From Rheinheimera hassiensis (GTDB taxonomy: Bacteria; Pseudomonadota; Gammaproteobacteria; Enterobacterales; Alteromonadaceae), in NCBI RefSeq assembly GCF_022436675.1, contig NZ_JAKUJZ010000006.1, positions 358,125-422,124 on the forward strand: 64,000 nt of DNA, in the 5' to 3' direction. The position numbers and the translations under genes are program-made. Shown piece after piece: positions 8,236 to 17,699 of the stretch (the stretch's first letter is position 1; every line of letters starts with the position of its first letter). The notes under the pieces were generated by a model, which ran no database searches, was not told the origin of the DNA, and saw only the letters and a program-made list of their open reading frames with translations.

Positions 8236-10307
8236 CGGCGGTTCTGTAACCAGACAATATCGGTATCGTACGGCCTTTGCCGTACGATATAACCAAGACC
8301 ACTACCATCGCTGTATATTGCCACCGGCATTTCCTGCTCCATAACCAATAAAGCATTCACCTGCTGCGATAACCAGTCAAAACGATACACTGTTGTATTG
8401 TTATCTGCCAGCCAGTAAATGCCACTGCTGTCAGTAAACCACTGCTCACCTGTGCTGCTACGCCAGTCAATTTTTACTGGCAGGGTTATCAGATCCTGTG
8501 CCGGTGTTAATAAAGCCAGGTTTACAGTATTAGAAAACTGCAGCACCAGGCCCTGCTGTGGGCCACAACGTACGTCTGTAACGTCAGGCATAACACTCTG
8601 TGGCATAGCGCCTTTTTCTGTCATTAACACCCAGCCACCAGCTGTAAGTGCTGTCCAGTACAACTTGCCATGGCAACTGGCGTAACGCCCTGCCGATGAC
8701 ACCCCATGATATTGCTGCAGTTGGCCTGATGCCAAGTCAAGCTGATACAAGCTGGCATTAATTAACACCAGCAACTGCCCTTGATGCCACAACATCTGCT
8801 GCACATGTTGTTGTTCAGTAAAGCGGGTGATCTGTGTACTATCCCGCTCTTGCGCCAGCCAGATTTGGCTATGCCCGGCACGTTCTGATACAAAAGCCGC
8901 CTGCCCGGTCTCACTTATAGCCAGTAAGCGTTCACTACGGTTACTGACATGCCACGGCAATAACTGTATACCGCCGGTTGCGGCCGGGTTATCCGTCACC
9001 CGCAGGATATCCGTGGTGTAATCTAAAAACTGTGTTGCCAGTACCTGCCCGGGATAACGTGATGCCTGAGTCAGTTCGCGTGTCATTGGCCCAAGCCCCT
9101 GACTGCTACCTGATTTTAACGAAACAATCTGTAACTCCTGCTGCCCGGCAGACAACAATAACTGCCGTTCATCCCACCAGCTAAATTGGGTGATAACATA
9201 AGGAAAATCCAGTAATTGTTCAAACTCACCGTCCGGTAATCGCAGTTGCAGCAGCACTGACTGATTAGCTGTCTGCTGGGCAATAAAGTACAAGGTATTA
9301 TCGCTGATTAACATATATGAAATATCGCGCCAGCGGTTGTTCTGCGACAACATCATCTCTGCGGCCTGGCCTGGCAAAGCGCTCCAAAGCTGTAGTTGAT
9401 TGGCAGCAGTATCAACATCGAGCCACAACAACCTTTGTTGCCATAAAATCGCGCCTTGGGGCAGTACTTTCTGACAGGACCAAAGCGGTTCAGGTTGCGT
9501 TACAGGCTTAATGTGCTGACGGTAAAAGTGACAGTTACCGTTGACGGTCTCAGCACGGAAGATGATATGTTCAGCATCCAGCCATAATGCCTGAGACAAC
9601 TGGCGATACTTTTGCGACATGTGCTCAACTTTAAGATCTGTGAGGTTCTGCAAGCTCCAGTTAAATAAAGTACTGTCCACAGCTTTATGTTGATACAACA
9701 CATGAGTACTGTCTGGCGTTAATACCGGCCAGTATTCCTGCCCGCTTAACGCACTAATAGGTGTAATGGTATCAGGCAATTTTATCAACGGCGTTGAGGT
9801 ATAGGTCGCCAGCACATATGCCAGGCTGGCACAGCCAATAATCACCGCCAAAGCAGTGCCGGCGATGAAGCGCCATGCGGGTCGCGGTTTTACTTCAGGG
9901 TCGGCATCCGCCATTACTGCTTCAACAACAGCGTGCGCACCACTGGCAACGGCAATATCCTGCAACTTGGCCGGTCTAATAGCGGCCAGCCAGCGATAAC
10001 CCTTTTTCGATACTGTCTCTATATAGCTTGGTGAGCGTACATCGTCGCCAAGTACTTTGCGCAGCGCCCCGACAGCACGCATAACCGCAGCATCAGTGCC
10101 TTCATCAGCAGGCCAGACTTTTTCAATCAGTGTATCTTTGGCCAGCAGGATATCCGGGTGCAGTAAAAAGTAATTAAGCAGGCTGTGTAAGCGGGGTTCC
10201 AGCCGGACCATATCGTCCACACCAGTGGCATCAACCGGCCACAGCTGACCATAGATCACCTGATAATACCAGTTTCCAATTTGTACCACGGGGTCAAGAT
10301 TTGACAT
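8232..10307 (-). CDS. Membrane-anchored wHTH regulator with periplasmic beta-propeller-like domain (CadC/ToxR architecture), copy 1
   Basis: 691 residues in three parts. Residues 10-108 are an OmpR/PhoB-type winged helix (Trans_reg_C) ending [13 protein letters not shown], the standard end of CadC-like domains. One transmembrane helix lies at about 146-168. About 520 periplasmic residues follow, built of repeated WD40/TolB-like blades ([21 protein letters not shown] and similar segments). The layout predicts a one-component regulator that senses something outside the inner membrane and binds DNA directly, without phosphorylation. It is paralogous in architecture to the 725-residue gene at 10700. 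A dyad overlaps its own -10. Targets and signal unknown. Confidence 0.85.
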   Translation of the reverse strand: MSNLDPVVQIGNWYYQVIYGQLWPVDATGVDDMVRLEPRLHSLLNYFLLHPDILLAKDTLIEKVWPADEGTDAAVMRAVGALRKVLGDDVRSPSYIETVSKKGYRWLAAIRPAKLQDIAVASGAHAVVEAVMADADPEVKPRPAWRFIAGTALAVIIGCASLAYVLATYTSTPLIKLPDTITPISALSGQEYWPVLTPDSTHVLYQHKAVDSTLFNWSLQNLTDLKVEHMSQKYRQLSQALWLDAEHIIFRAETVNGNCHFYRQHIKPVTQPEPLWSCQKVLPQGAILWQQRLLWLDVDTAANQLQLWSALPGQAAEMMLSQNNRWRDISYMLISDNTLYFIAQQTANQSVLLQLRLPDGEFEQLLDFPYVITQFSWWDERQLLLSAGQQELQIVSLKSGSSQGLGPMTRELTQASRYPGQVLATQFLDYTTDILRVTDNPAATGGIQLLPWHVSNRSERLLAISETGQAAFVSERAGHSQIWLAQERDSTQITRFTEQQHVQQMLWHQGQLLVLINASLYQLDLASGQLQQYHGVSSAGRYASCHGKLYWTALTAGGWVLMTEKGAMPQSVMPDVTDVRCGPQQGLVLQFSNTVNLALLTPAQDLITLPVKIDWRSSTGEQWFTDSSGIYWLADNNTTVYRFDWLSQQVNALLVMEQEMPVAIYSDGSGLGYIVRQRPYDTDIVWLQNRR

Positions 10308-10312
10308 TAAGG

Positions 10313-10369
10313 TCCGCCCGACAATTGACTGTCTGGGCGGATTATACCTTAACTATAAGAAATGTTTAG
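10313..10369 (-). promoter_or_regulatory. Promoter and overlapping dyad of regulator copy 1
   Basis: On the minus strand TATAAT (10346-10341) is preceded at 16 bp by TAAACA. A dyad overlaps the -10 and the predicted start of transcription: TCCGCCC-GACA (10313-10323) against TGTC-T-GGGCGGA (10330-10341), 11 paired bases with one extra T and a 6-base centre. A wHTH dimer site for autoregulation is a reasonable reading. The same bases also cover the GGCGGA ribosome binding site of the gene. Confidence 0.5.
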
Positions 10370-10389
10370 CGTTGTTAATTAAGGAACGT

Positions 10390-10614
10390 TTAAGCCAGCT
10401 TTAATTTATCATTGCTGGTGTCTTTGGCTTTGTCTTTACTATCTTTTATAGTCACCGGTGAGTAAATGTCCGGTAACGTGCACAGCGGATACCAGGCACA
10501 AGCATATAATTGTTGCTCGTTCGCGTTTATTTTATCGGTAACATAAGCTTTGTTTGCAACAAGCCCTGCAGTACCCATAATAGCAATAAACATAATTGTA
10601 AGTGTAGTTTTCAT
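10390..10614 (-). CDS. Small secreted peptide with a CxxxxxC motif, unknown function
   Basis: 74 residues starting MKTTLTIMFIAIMGTAG, a signal peptide or N-terminal anchor. A short mature part follows with CAWYPLC (about 38-44) and a lysine/aspartate-rich tail (KDSKDKAKDTSNDKLKLA). The ATG at 10614 is chosen because AGGAG stands six bases upstream and it gives a clean signal sequence; an in-frame ATG at 10662 would add 16 residues with no ribosome binding site. It lies exactly between two large wHTH/beta-propeller membrane regulators on the same strand and could be a ligand, target or partner of one of them. That role is inference; no homologue recognised. Confidence 0.6.
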   Translation of the reverse strand: MKTTLTIMFIAIMGTAGLVANKAYVTDKINANEQQLYACAWYPLCTLPDIYSPVTIKDSKDKAKDTSNDKLKLA

Positions 10615-10619
10615 TTCCA

Positions 10620-10674
10620 GCTCCTGAGTTATTATTGGCTTACAAACCAACCATAGGAGCATCAATTCATTATA
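10620..10674 (-). promoter_or_regulatory. Promoter and leader hairpin of the small secreted peptide
   Basis: A perfect TATAAT (10674-10669, minus strand) would start RNA near 10662. In that leader GCTCCT (10660-10655) is complementary to AGGAGC (10625-10620), which contains the Shine-Dalgarno. An inner TTGG/CCAA pair reinforces the fold, so translation may be gated by leader structure. The -35 is not recognisable, so an activator may be needed. Confidence 0.5.
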
Positions 10675-10699
10675 ACTCGATGACTTTCAGATAAATTTT

Positions 10700-12877
10700 T
10701 TATAAAACGTCGACGTAGCTCTCAATTACAGCAATATCCATATCGCCAAAATCGTACTCCAGCATAAAAATATATTTTTCATCGGCACTGATACTAAACC
10801 GACCAAACTGGATAGGCTCCAGCACATTGGTAATTTCATCGGCAGCAAAATCAAGATAGTTCAACCGGTAATTGAGCTCGTCAACAAGATAAGAGTAATA
10901 AATACCTGTTTTACGCAGTTCAAATTTCAACATAATTTGTGTTTCAGGTAATGCAATTTTCAGCTTTTTCGGCAGTTCGCCAGCCCACTGTATATAAAAT
11001 TGTTTATCTCTGCTGCTGCGCCAGAATGCATAATCAGCGTAATAACTTTCGTAGTAGTACTCTTTGTCATTGGCAAAAACATCCAGTTTGCCAAGATCAT
11101 TGATATCACGCTTTATAACTTGCCAGCGCCCTTGTCTCGATTCTGAATAAAATAACGATTTACCATCTCTGGACCAGCTGGGAAAAGCCAGTACGGCATC
11201 TTTCTCGCCAGCTATTTTCAGTGGATTTCCCTCAATATCAAAAAGCCATAACTCTTCATTTAATTGCACCATTAGTCTACTGCCGTCCGGGGAGAACATT
11301 AAACTGCGAATACGCTGAGCTTCACTAAAATTCGTTAGCTGTTTCTGCCGTCCGTCATTATAAAACAGCCATACCTGCTGCGAGCCTGAGCGCCTTGATA
11401 CAACTGCCGCAGGTCCTTTTTCTATAGGGTTAGCTTCAACAAAAGTTTCATTTCGGTTAGAACTGAATACTGCTTCACTGTGAGCCTCATTATTCTTTAT
11501 ACGATTCGATACTTTTTTAGGGTTTATTCTGGAAAAATTACCAATTGAGGTAACAATTTTGCCTGATGTTGTTACTTGCAACTCACTCGCATACGCATCT
11601 GTGTAAGCCAGAATGGTGGGCTCACCTTTATCCAGCCATACCCGGCCAAGCGCATTGGATGCCGATGGGTAAATAATGGAGCTGTCTGTTAAATCCCAGT
11701 CTACATTGCCCGGAAAGGCATCCGGCACTTTCGTTAACAGGCGTGTGGATCTGTCTGCAAGGTTAAGCAACCAGATTTGTGCAGAGCCTGCCGTTTCCCG
11801 CAGGAATACCAGCTGATCACCTGCGCGGGAAAAACGCGCGGCATAGTCACCAAAACTGCTTGATGGCGGTACCGTAAGCACTTCTGATATGGTGTTATCA
11901 ATCGACGTCATTTGTAAAACCAGCTGCTTTTTAACTTCATCCATATTGGGATAAACAATATAGCGACTATCAGGTGACCAGGTAATACGAACAGATACCG
12001 ACTTTTCTCCACAATGTTTGAGCAAGTTATCTTCCAGCACCTGCATTTTATCCGCGCTAAGCGACATAATGCGCACTTCACACCTTTCCTGCTGATAAAG
12101 CCGTTGATAGGCTATCTTAGTTCCGTCAGGGCTAAATACGGCACCAAAGCCACTATAGGATTTATCAGTTAACTGTACCCTTTTATGTTCCTGCAAATCC
12201 TGCAACATCAGCACGGCTACATTGTCAGCATCAGGCGCAGCATAGCTATACACCAGATACCGCTCATCCACTGAGACATTATGGTAGAACTCCAGCCCGT
12301 CCAGCGCTGTGACGGGGGTGTAACGCCACATAGGAATCGCGCTGGCGGCATCATCACTTCCTGCGTTATCTGCAGGCCATAGCCACCAGACAACAGCCAT
12401 TATCAGCAATGCCGAAAACGCCAACACACTAACTAATAATGGGTTTTTCTTTATAGGCGTGATATCGGCATTTGCCGGACTAAGCGCCTGTTCGGTATAT
12501 TCTTCAACCGCCAGAGGCACAATTTCAGTTACCGGCGCAATAAAGCGGTAACCGCGCTTTGGAATGGTTTCAATATAACGGGGCTCACGGGTGTCATCCC
12601 CCAATGCAACACGCAGCACCCTGATAACACGGGTTACCCTGCCGTCAGATACGTCGCGGATACCCCATACATCAAGTAGCAGCTCATCTTTTGTAACCAG
12701 TTTGCCTGCGTTGACAATAAAGTAGTTAGCTACCTTCTGACACAGGTTATCTAAATCTGCGGTAATACTCAGCCTACCCTCAGCATCAAACTTCATCAGC
12801 TTGTCCTGCTCAGGTATATACTGCCATTCACCAACCTGTAACAGCTGGTTTGGTTTTATCGCCATAGGTTCAGACAA
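10700..12877 (-). CDS. Membrane-anchored wHTH regulator with periplasmic TolB/WD40-like propeller, copy 2
   Basis: 725 residues with the same plan as the gene at 8232. A winged-helix DNA-binding domain (about 12-115, ending YIETIPKRGYRFIAP) is followed by a single transmembrane helix (146-167, ending VVWWLWPAD). The long periplasmic part has clear TolB-like blade repeats such as FSPDGTKIAYQR, WSPDSRYIVYP, FSPDGSRLMVQL and WSRDGKSLFYSES. It begins six bases after the mrcB stop, so it is cotranscribed with hrpB-mrcB. Placement behind the PBP1b gene suggests a cell-envelope signal, but that is inference. CadC and ToxR are the characterised relatives of the DNA-binding half. Confidence 0.87.
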   Translation of the reverse strand: MSEPMAIKPNQLLQVGEWQYIPEQDKLMKFDAEGRLSITADLDNLCQKVANYFIVNAGKLVTKDELLLDVWGIRDVSDGRVTRVIRVLRVALGDDTREPRYIETIPKRGYRFIAPVTEIVPLAVEEYTEQALSPANADITPIKKNPLLVSVLAFSALLIMAVVWWLWPADNAGSDDAASAIPMWRYTPVTALDGLEFYHNVSVDERYLVYSYAAPDADNVAVLMLQDLQEHKRVQLTDKSYSGFGAVFSPDGTKIAYQRLYQQERCEVRIMSLSADKMQVLEDNLLKHCGEKSVSVRITWSPDSRYIVYPNMDEVKKQLVLQMTSIDNTISEVLTVPPSSSFGDYAARFSRAGDQLVFLRETAGSAQIWLLNLADRSTRLLTKVPDAFPGNVDWDLTDSSIIYPSASNALGRVWLDKGEPTILAYTDAYASELQVTTSGKIVTSIGNFSRINPKKVSNRIKNNEAHSEAVFSSNRNETFVEANPIEKGPAAVVSRRSGSQQVWLFYNDGRQKQLTNFSEAQRIRSLMFSPDGSRLMVQLNEELWLFDIEGNPLKIAGEKDAVLAFPSWSRDGKSLFYSESRQGRWQVIKRDINDLGKLDVFANDKEYYYESYYADYAFWRSSRDKQFYIQWAGELPKKLKIALPETQIMLKFELRKTGIYYSYLVDELNYRLNYLDFAADEITNVLEPIQFGRFSISADEKYIFMLEYDFGDMDIAVIESYVDVL

Positions 12878-12883
12878 TCGTTG

Positions 12884-15160
12884 TTATTCTTCTATACATT
12901 CGGTTGGTAATGGCATTTCAACTGAAATCGCAGGTAATAACAATACGTTAAGGCAATTTTGTGGCTGCGGATAGCCAGTTTTTGCTGAGAATGCCTGTAA
13001 AGATACCTGTTCAGGCATCGCTCTGAGCAGTGAATTCACGCCCTGCAGCGTAAAATACCGGCTAAAAACATTTAACGCTCCGCTAGCACCGGTTAACCCT
13101 ATAGCTTTATTATCATCACGACCTAACCACACTGTCATCAGCGTTTGCTGATCAAAGCCACTAAACCAGCTGTCCCGGTAATCACTGGACGTACCTGTTT
13201 TGCCTGCTAAAATCTCGCCGGGGAAAGCACTGCTCAGCGCACGTGCCGTACCTTTTTTTGCTGCTTGAATTAACGCATATTGCAACAAGTACACTTCTTG
13301 TTCATTGTAGCGCCGCGTCAGTTGGTGATCGCGCATATGCAGCGGGTGGCCATTTGCGTCAGTTACTGCATACAAAGTGCTGAGCTGCTGGTGCATACCG
13401 TTATTAGCCAGTGTCTGGTACAACTGCGTCACCTCCAGCGGACTTAGCTCAACAGCCCCTAACAATGCTGCCGGATGCAGTTTTACTCTGCGGTTTAATC
13501 CCAGCTTACGTAAACCGTTACTGATAGCAGGCAGGCCAAGCTGCAACCCCAGCCTTACGGTGGGAATATTAAGCGAGTTCACGAGTGCGTCCAGCAAGCT
13601 GACCTGGCCTCTGAATTTTTTATCAAAATTCTGTGGTTGCCAGTCCTGATCATTACTACGTAAACGGATCGGGCTGTCATCCAGCGGTGTGGCTAATGTG
13701 TAGCGGCCGCGCTGGGCTAAGGCTTCAAGAAAAATAACCGGCTTGACGATACTGCCAATCTGGCGTCTGGCATCAGTAGCCCGGTTAAAGCCGCCCTGCA
13801 CTGCCACTTTACTTCCTATCATGGCGTTAATTTCTGCTTGCCGGTAGTCCACTACTACCGCTGCGGCCTGTAATTCCGGGTCCAACGGGGCAAGCTGGTT
13901 GCTAACAGCTTTCTCAATCGCTGCCTGGGCCTGAATATCAAGGTAAGTAAATACTTTGATGCCGTTGTCTTGATATTGCTCATCAATACTTAACTGGCGC
14001 AGTTCTTTTTTAACCGCATCCAGATAGGAAGCAAAACCGGTATTCATGTATTGGCTGCGGGAAATGACCACGATCTCTTGCTCTACCGCATGCTCGTATT
14101 GTTTACGGTCAAGAAATTTTTGCTCAAACATCAGCCGCAATACCAGATCACGGCGCTCTTTAGCTCTGGCAGGAAAACGGCGCGGATCAAAGTATGACGG
14201 ACCTTTTAAAATGCCAATCATCAATGCATATTCGGCTGCCGTTAATTCTGTCAGTGGTTTACCAAAATAAAACCGGCTGCCAAGGCCAACACCATGCACA
14301 GCATTAGCGTAGTTTTGTCCGACAAAAACTTCATTCAGATAAGCTTCGAGGATCTGATCTTTATTAAAGCGATAATCCAGCACCAGCGCGATCATGGCCT
14401 CGTTGAGCTTACGCCACAAGGTGCGGTCGCTGCTAAGGTACATATTCTTTGCCAGTTGCTGTGTCAGTGTCGACCCTCCCTGCACAGTACGCCCGGCAGT
14501 AATATTTACCCACAACGCCCGCAGTACTGCCAGAGGTGACACACCGTGGTGGTGATAAAAGTCACGGTCTTCAACCAACAGCAGGGTATCTTTAAAAATT
14601 TCCGGTACCTGTTGTAGCTGCACCAGCTCACGGTCTTCTTGCTGTGCCGACACCAGATGGTCAATCAGCTGTGGCTCAAGCCGGGCAAAGTTCAGCGCTT
14701 CTTTTTGCTCGCGCTGGGTAATGCGGTTAATACCGCCACGGTTAAACTCAACACTAAACAGCTGCGCCGCCTCATAGCCTTCAACATACATAAAGGGACG
14801 CCGGTAAACTGAGACATGATTTCGCGATACGCTGTATTGCCCGGCTGCCGACAAAGCAGGGTTGCGCCGATACTGCAGCGAGTTCAGCTGCTGGATAAAC
14901 TGTTGTTGTGTCAGAATTTTACCGGGATAAAGCTCTATACTCTTGGCATAGATTTGCGCAGGTACCTGCCATTTCTGGCCACTAAATTTTTTGCTGATTT
15001 TGCTGTCCAGATACAAGAAATAAAAAGCCAGCACCACCAATAACAGCAACGCCACTTTAACCAGCAACCATAAAGGTTTATGCCACCAGGCTAAGCGCAG
15101 CACATCTGGCGTAGCACGCTTTTTATTGCTGCGCCGGGGGCTGTCTTTTTTACTGCTCAT
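12884..15160 (-). CDS. mrcB: Penicillin-binding protein 1B (bifunctional glycosyltransferase/transpeptidase)
   Basis: Class A PBP that polymerises lipid II and crosslinks peptidoglycan at the inner membrane. A basic cytoplasmic tail and one transmembrane helix (about 30-50) precede a UB2H-like region. The GT51 domain follows with EDRDFYHHHG (catalytic Glu197) and QGGSTLTQQLAKN. The transpeptidase domain has S470-I-V-K, S529-L-N and K652-T-G-T-S. All catalytic motifs are intact. At 758 residues it is shorter than E. coli PBP1b (844), as in related marine genera. The start overlaps the hrpB stop by ATGA, the same hrpB-mrcB order as in E. coli. Confidence 0.96.
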   Translation of the reverse strand: MSSKKDSPRRSNKKRATPDVLRLAWWHKPLWLLVKVALLLLVVLAFYFLYLDSKISKKFSGQKWQVPAQIYAKSIELYPGKILTQQQFIQQLNSLQYRRNPALSAAGQYSVSRNHVSVYRRPFMYVEGYEAAQLFSVEFNRGGINRITQREQKEALNFARLEPQLIDHLVSAQQEDRELVQLQQVPEIFKDTLLLVEDRDFYHHHGVSPLAVLRALWVNITAGRTVQGGSTLTQQLAKNMYLSSDRTLWRKLNEAMIALVLDYRFNKDQILEAYLNEVFVGQNYANAVHGVGLGSRFYFGKPLTELTAAEYALMIGILKGPSYFDPRRFPARAKERRDLVLRLMFEQKFLDRKQYEHAVEQEIVVISRSQYMNTGFASYLDAVKKELRQLSIDEQYQDNGIKVFTYLDIQAQAAIEKAVSNQLAPLDPELQAAAVVVDYRQAEINAMIGSKVAVQGGFNRATDARRQIGSIVKPVIFLEALAQRGRYTLATPLDDSPIRLRSNDQDWQPQNFDKKFRGQVSLLDALVNSLNIPTVRLGLQLGLPAISNGLRKLGLNRRVKLHPAALLGAVELSPLEVTQLYQTLANNGMHQQLSTLYAVTDANGHPLHMRDHQLTRRYNEQEVYLLQYALIQAAKKGTARALSSAFPGEILAGKTGTSSDYRDSWFSGFDQQTLMTVWLGRDDNKAIGLTGASGALNVFSRYFTLQGVNSLLRAMPEQVSLQAFSAKTGYPQPQNCLNVLLLPAISVEMPLPTECIEE

Positions 15161-17601
15161 CGTAACATCGCCTTTTTAGTTTTCGTTGTCGGCATGGCCT
15201 GCGCCGGATCTTCCGGCCAATAATGTTTCGGGTAGCGTCCGCGCATTTCTTTTCTGGCCTCCTGCCAGGCATTTTGCCAGAAACTGGCTAAATTTTGCGT
15301 TACCTGTAGCGGTTGTCTGGAGGGTGACAACAGCTCTACTGTGATATTTATTTTGCCCTGCAATAACGTTGGCGACTGCATCTGACCATACATTTCCTGA
15401 ACCCGCACTGAAAGCCTGGGACCGCCCTCCGCCAGGTAATCAATGCTAAGCCGTGAACCGGTGGGCGCCTGCCAGTGCGTGGGTAATAACTGGTTCAATA
15501 GTTGCTGTTGCTGATAACTTAAACACTGCTGCAGCGCCTCATACAACGGGATCTGCGCTAAAGCCGTGCTTTTACTGATTTGTGCCAGATAGCTGCCAAG
15601 CCAATTGGGTAAAGTGGCCAGTAAAGCATCGTCAGAAAAATCCGGCCAGCCAGCATCGCTCTGCTGTTGCTGCAGTAACATAACTCTTGCGCGCAGTTGT
15701 AATGCGGTTTCAGCCCAGTTCAGGCAATTCAGGCCTTTACTGGTAATATAATTTTGCCACGCCTGCTGCTTTTGCTCTGACGTTAACTGCAAGGCTGCGG
15801 GCTTGGCGGCCAGTAAGCACTGGCCAAACTTCAGTTGTTGTTCGGTAAAAAAACTGCCGCTTTTATCATCCCAGAAGGTTTGCGTTTGCCAGTTAAGCTC
15901 GGCCTGCCAGTCAGACAACACCGCATCAGGGCTAATACTGACGGCATGGTAAATGCGGTTTTCACGGCCAAACTGCTGCATATGTAATACCACCAGCCAC
16001 GGTTGGCCGCTAAGGCTGTGATTGTCTTGCAGCACGGCACCAATACCATTGGCTAACTGGTACCCCTGGCCCCGGCGCTTGGCTAGCCGATCCGGAAAAG
16101 CCCGCAACGCCAGCACCGGCACTAATTCAAGCGGTAATATTTCGCTTAGCTGACAACCAAGCAAACGGGCAAAACTTTGCGCCTGCTGCCACTGCTGTGG
16201 CAGTGTCTGCTTTACACGTCCAAGCAGGCTGTATATATCGCCCTGCAGTACGCGCGTATCTTCCAGTATTGCTGCCAGCACGCAGGCCAGTGCCAATGCA
16301 TGCCGATGCCCCTGTAGCTCCAGTTGCTGTGCATGCAGCAACATGGCCGCTAACCTGGGATCCGTAGCCAGTTTATGCGCTTGCCGGCCGCCGGCAGTCA
16401 TTACACCTTTGCTGTCAATAAAGCCCAGCTGTTGTAATAACTGCTCTGCCACAGCTAAATTTGCTGCCGGTGGCGGTGTTAGCCACTGCAAATCATCCAC
16501 CTGACAACCCCAGGCAGCAACTTCAAGCCGCAGTGCGGTTAAATCGCTTACTTCAATCTCAGGCGCTTCAAACCGGGCACGGCGCTGCCATTTTTCTGCG
16601 GTATCCAGCCGGTAGCAGTGGCCGGGCGACAAACGCCCTGCGCGCCCGGCACGCTGTGTGGCTGCTGCCTGGCTAATAGCACAGGTTTCCAGCACACTTA
16701 AGCCCTGACGCGGGTTAAACCGGCTTTGCCGGCACAGGCCGCTGTCTATCACCACGGTAATGCCATCTATGGTTAAACTGGTTTCGGCCAGATTAGTTGA
16801 CAGCACCACCTTGCGTACACCTGCTAGCGGGGCTGCAATAGCGGCTTGCTGCTGCGCCAGCGTCAGGCTACCTAATAAACGGTGCAGTTGCACATTGGCC
16901 GCTACCCCCTGCTGTTCCAACAGCTGAGCACTTTGGTTAATTTCAGCCTGGCCGGGTAAAAATACCAGAATATTGCCGTTATGTTTATTCAGAGCCTGCT
17001 GCACTAAAGCGGCAATTTGCTGCGCCAGAGGTTGGCTGCCCGGCAGCGCATATTCTACTGTTACCGGATAACTACGCCCCTCACTGACCACTACCGGGGC
17101 ATCCAGTTTGCTGGCCAGTTGCGCCATATCCAATGTGGCAGACATAATTAATAACTGCAGCTCTGGGCGTAATTGTTGCACTTCCAGGCACAGTGCCAGT
17201 GCTAAATCCGCATGCAGTGAACGCTCATGAAATTCATCAAACAGTAGCAAGTCCACGGCAGTCAATTCAGGGTCTTGCTGTAATTTGCGCGTGAGTACGC
17301 CTTCAGTAACAATAAGCAACCGGGTTTTACTGCAGTGCTTTTGCTCCTGACGAATTTGATAACCCACAGTTTCGCCGACAGCCTCACCCAGTTGTGCCGC
17401 TAAATACGCAGCAATACTTTTGGCCGCTAAACGACGCGGTTCCAGCATTAATAGCTTTTTGCCGGCAAAATCGGGGTGCTGTAATAAGTACAACGGCAGA
17501 TAAGTCGATTTGCCGGCACCGGGCGGTGCCGACAAAATCACTTTATTATGTTGCTGTAACAGTGACAGCAATTGCGGAAAAATGTCAGCGACAGGTAACA
17601 C
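15157..17601 (-). CDS. hrpB: ATP-dependent helicase HrpB
   Basis: DEAH-like superfamily 2 helicase of 814 residues. Walker A is APPGAGKST (25-33), motif II is DEFHERSLHADLA (DEFHE 122-126, the HrpB variant of DEAH), motif III SATLD and motif VI QRAGRAGRL follow. C-terminal HA2 and HrpB-specific domains are present to the end (MYGQMQSPTL, RYPKHYWPEDP). It is the first gene of the hrpB-mrcB-wHTH operon. The substrate RNA and cellular role of HrpB remain poorly defined in the family. Length and motifs are normal. Confidence 0.95.
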   Translation of the reverse strand: MLPVADIFPQLLSLLQQHNKVILSAPPGAGKSTYLPLYLLQHPDFAGKKLLMLEPRRLAAKSIAAYLAAQLGEAVGETVGYQIRQEQKHCSKTRLLIVTEGVLTRKLQQDPELTAVDLLLFDEFHERSLHADLALALCLEVQQLRPELQLLIMSATLDMAQLASKLDAPVVVSEGRSYPVTVEYALPGSQPLAQQIAALVQQALNKHNGNILVFLPGQAEINQSAQLLEQQGVAANVQLHRLLGSLTLAQQQAAIAAPLAGVRKVVLSTNLAETSLTIDGITVVIDSGLCRQSRFNPRQGLSVLETCAISQAAATQRAGRAGRLSPGHCYRLDTAEKWQRRARFEAPEIEVSDLTALRLEVAAWGCQVDDLQWLTPPPAANLAVAEQLLQQLGFIDSKGVMTAGGRQAHKLATDPRLAAMLLHAQQLELQGHRHALALACVLAAILEDTRVLQGDIYSLLGRVKQTLPQQWQQAQSFARLLGCQLSEILPLELVPVLALRAFPDRLAKRRGQGYQLANGIGAVLQDNHSLSGQPWLVVLHMQQFGRENRIYHAVSISPDAVLSDWQAELNWQTQTFWDDKSGSFFTEQQLKFGQCLLAAKPAALQLTSEQKQQAWQNYITSKGLNCLNWAETALQLRARVMLLQQQQSDAGWPDFSDDALLATLPNWLGSYLAQISKSTALAQIPLYEALQQCLSYQQQQLLNQLLPTHWQAPTGSRLSIDYLAEGGPRLSVRVQEMYGQMQSPTLLQGKINITVELLSPSRQPLQVTQNLASFWQNAWQEARKEMRGRYPKHYWPEDPAQAMPTTKTKKAMLR

Positions 17602-17699
17602 AACTTAACCCGAGAAAACTCTATTGGCATCAGTTTACCCTGTTTTTTGCTGACGCCCCAACCTTGTTAAAATTGTGGGTTAAGATTTTGGGTTAGGCC

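Noticed and set aside
14294..14539. Plus-strand frames inside mrcB, hrpB, panP and other minus-strand genes
   Set aside because: Shadows of strongly supported genes; no ribosome binding sites or recognisable domains.
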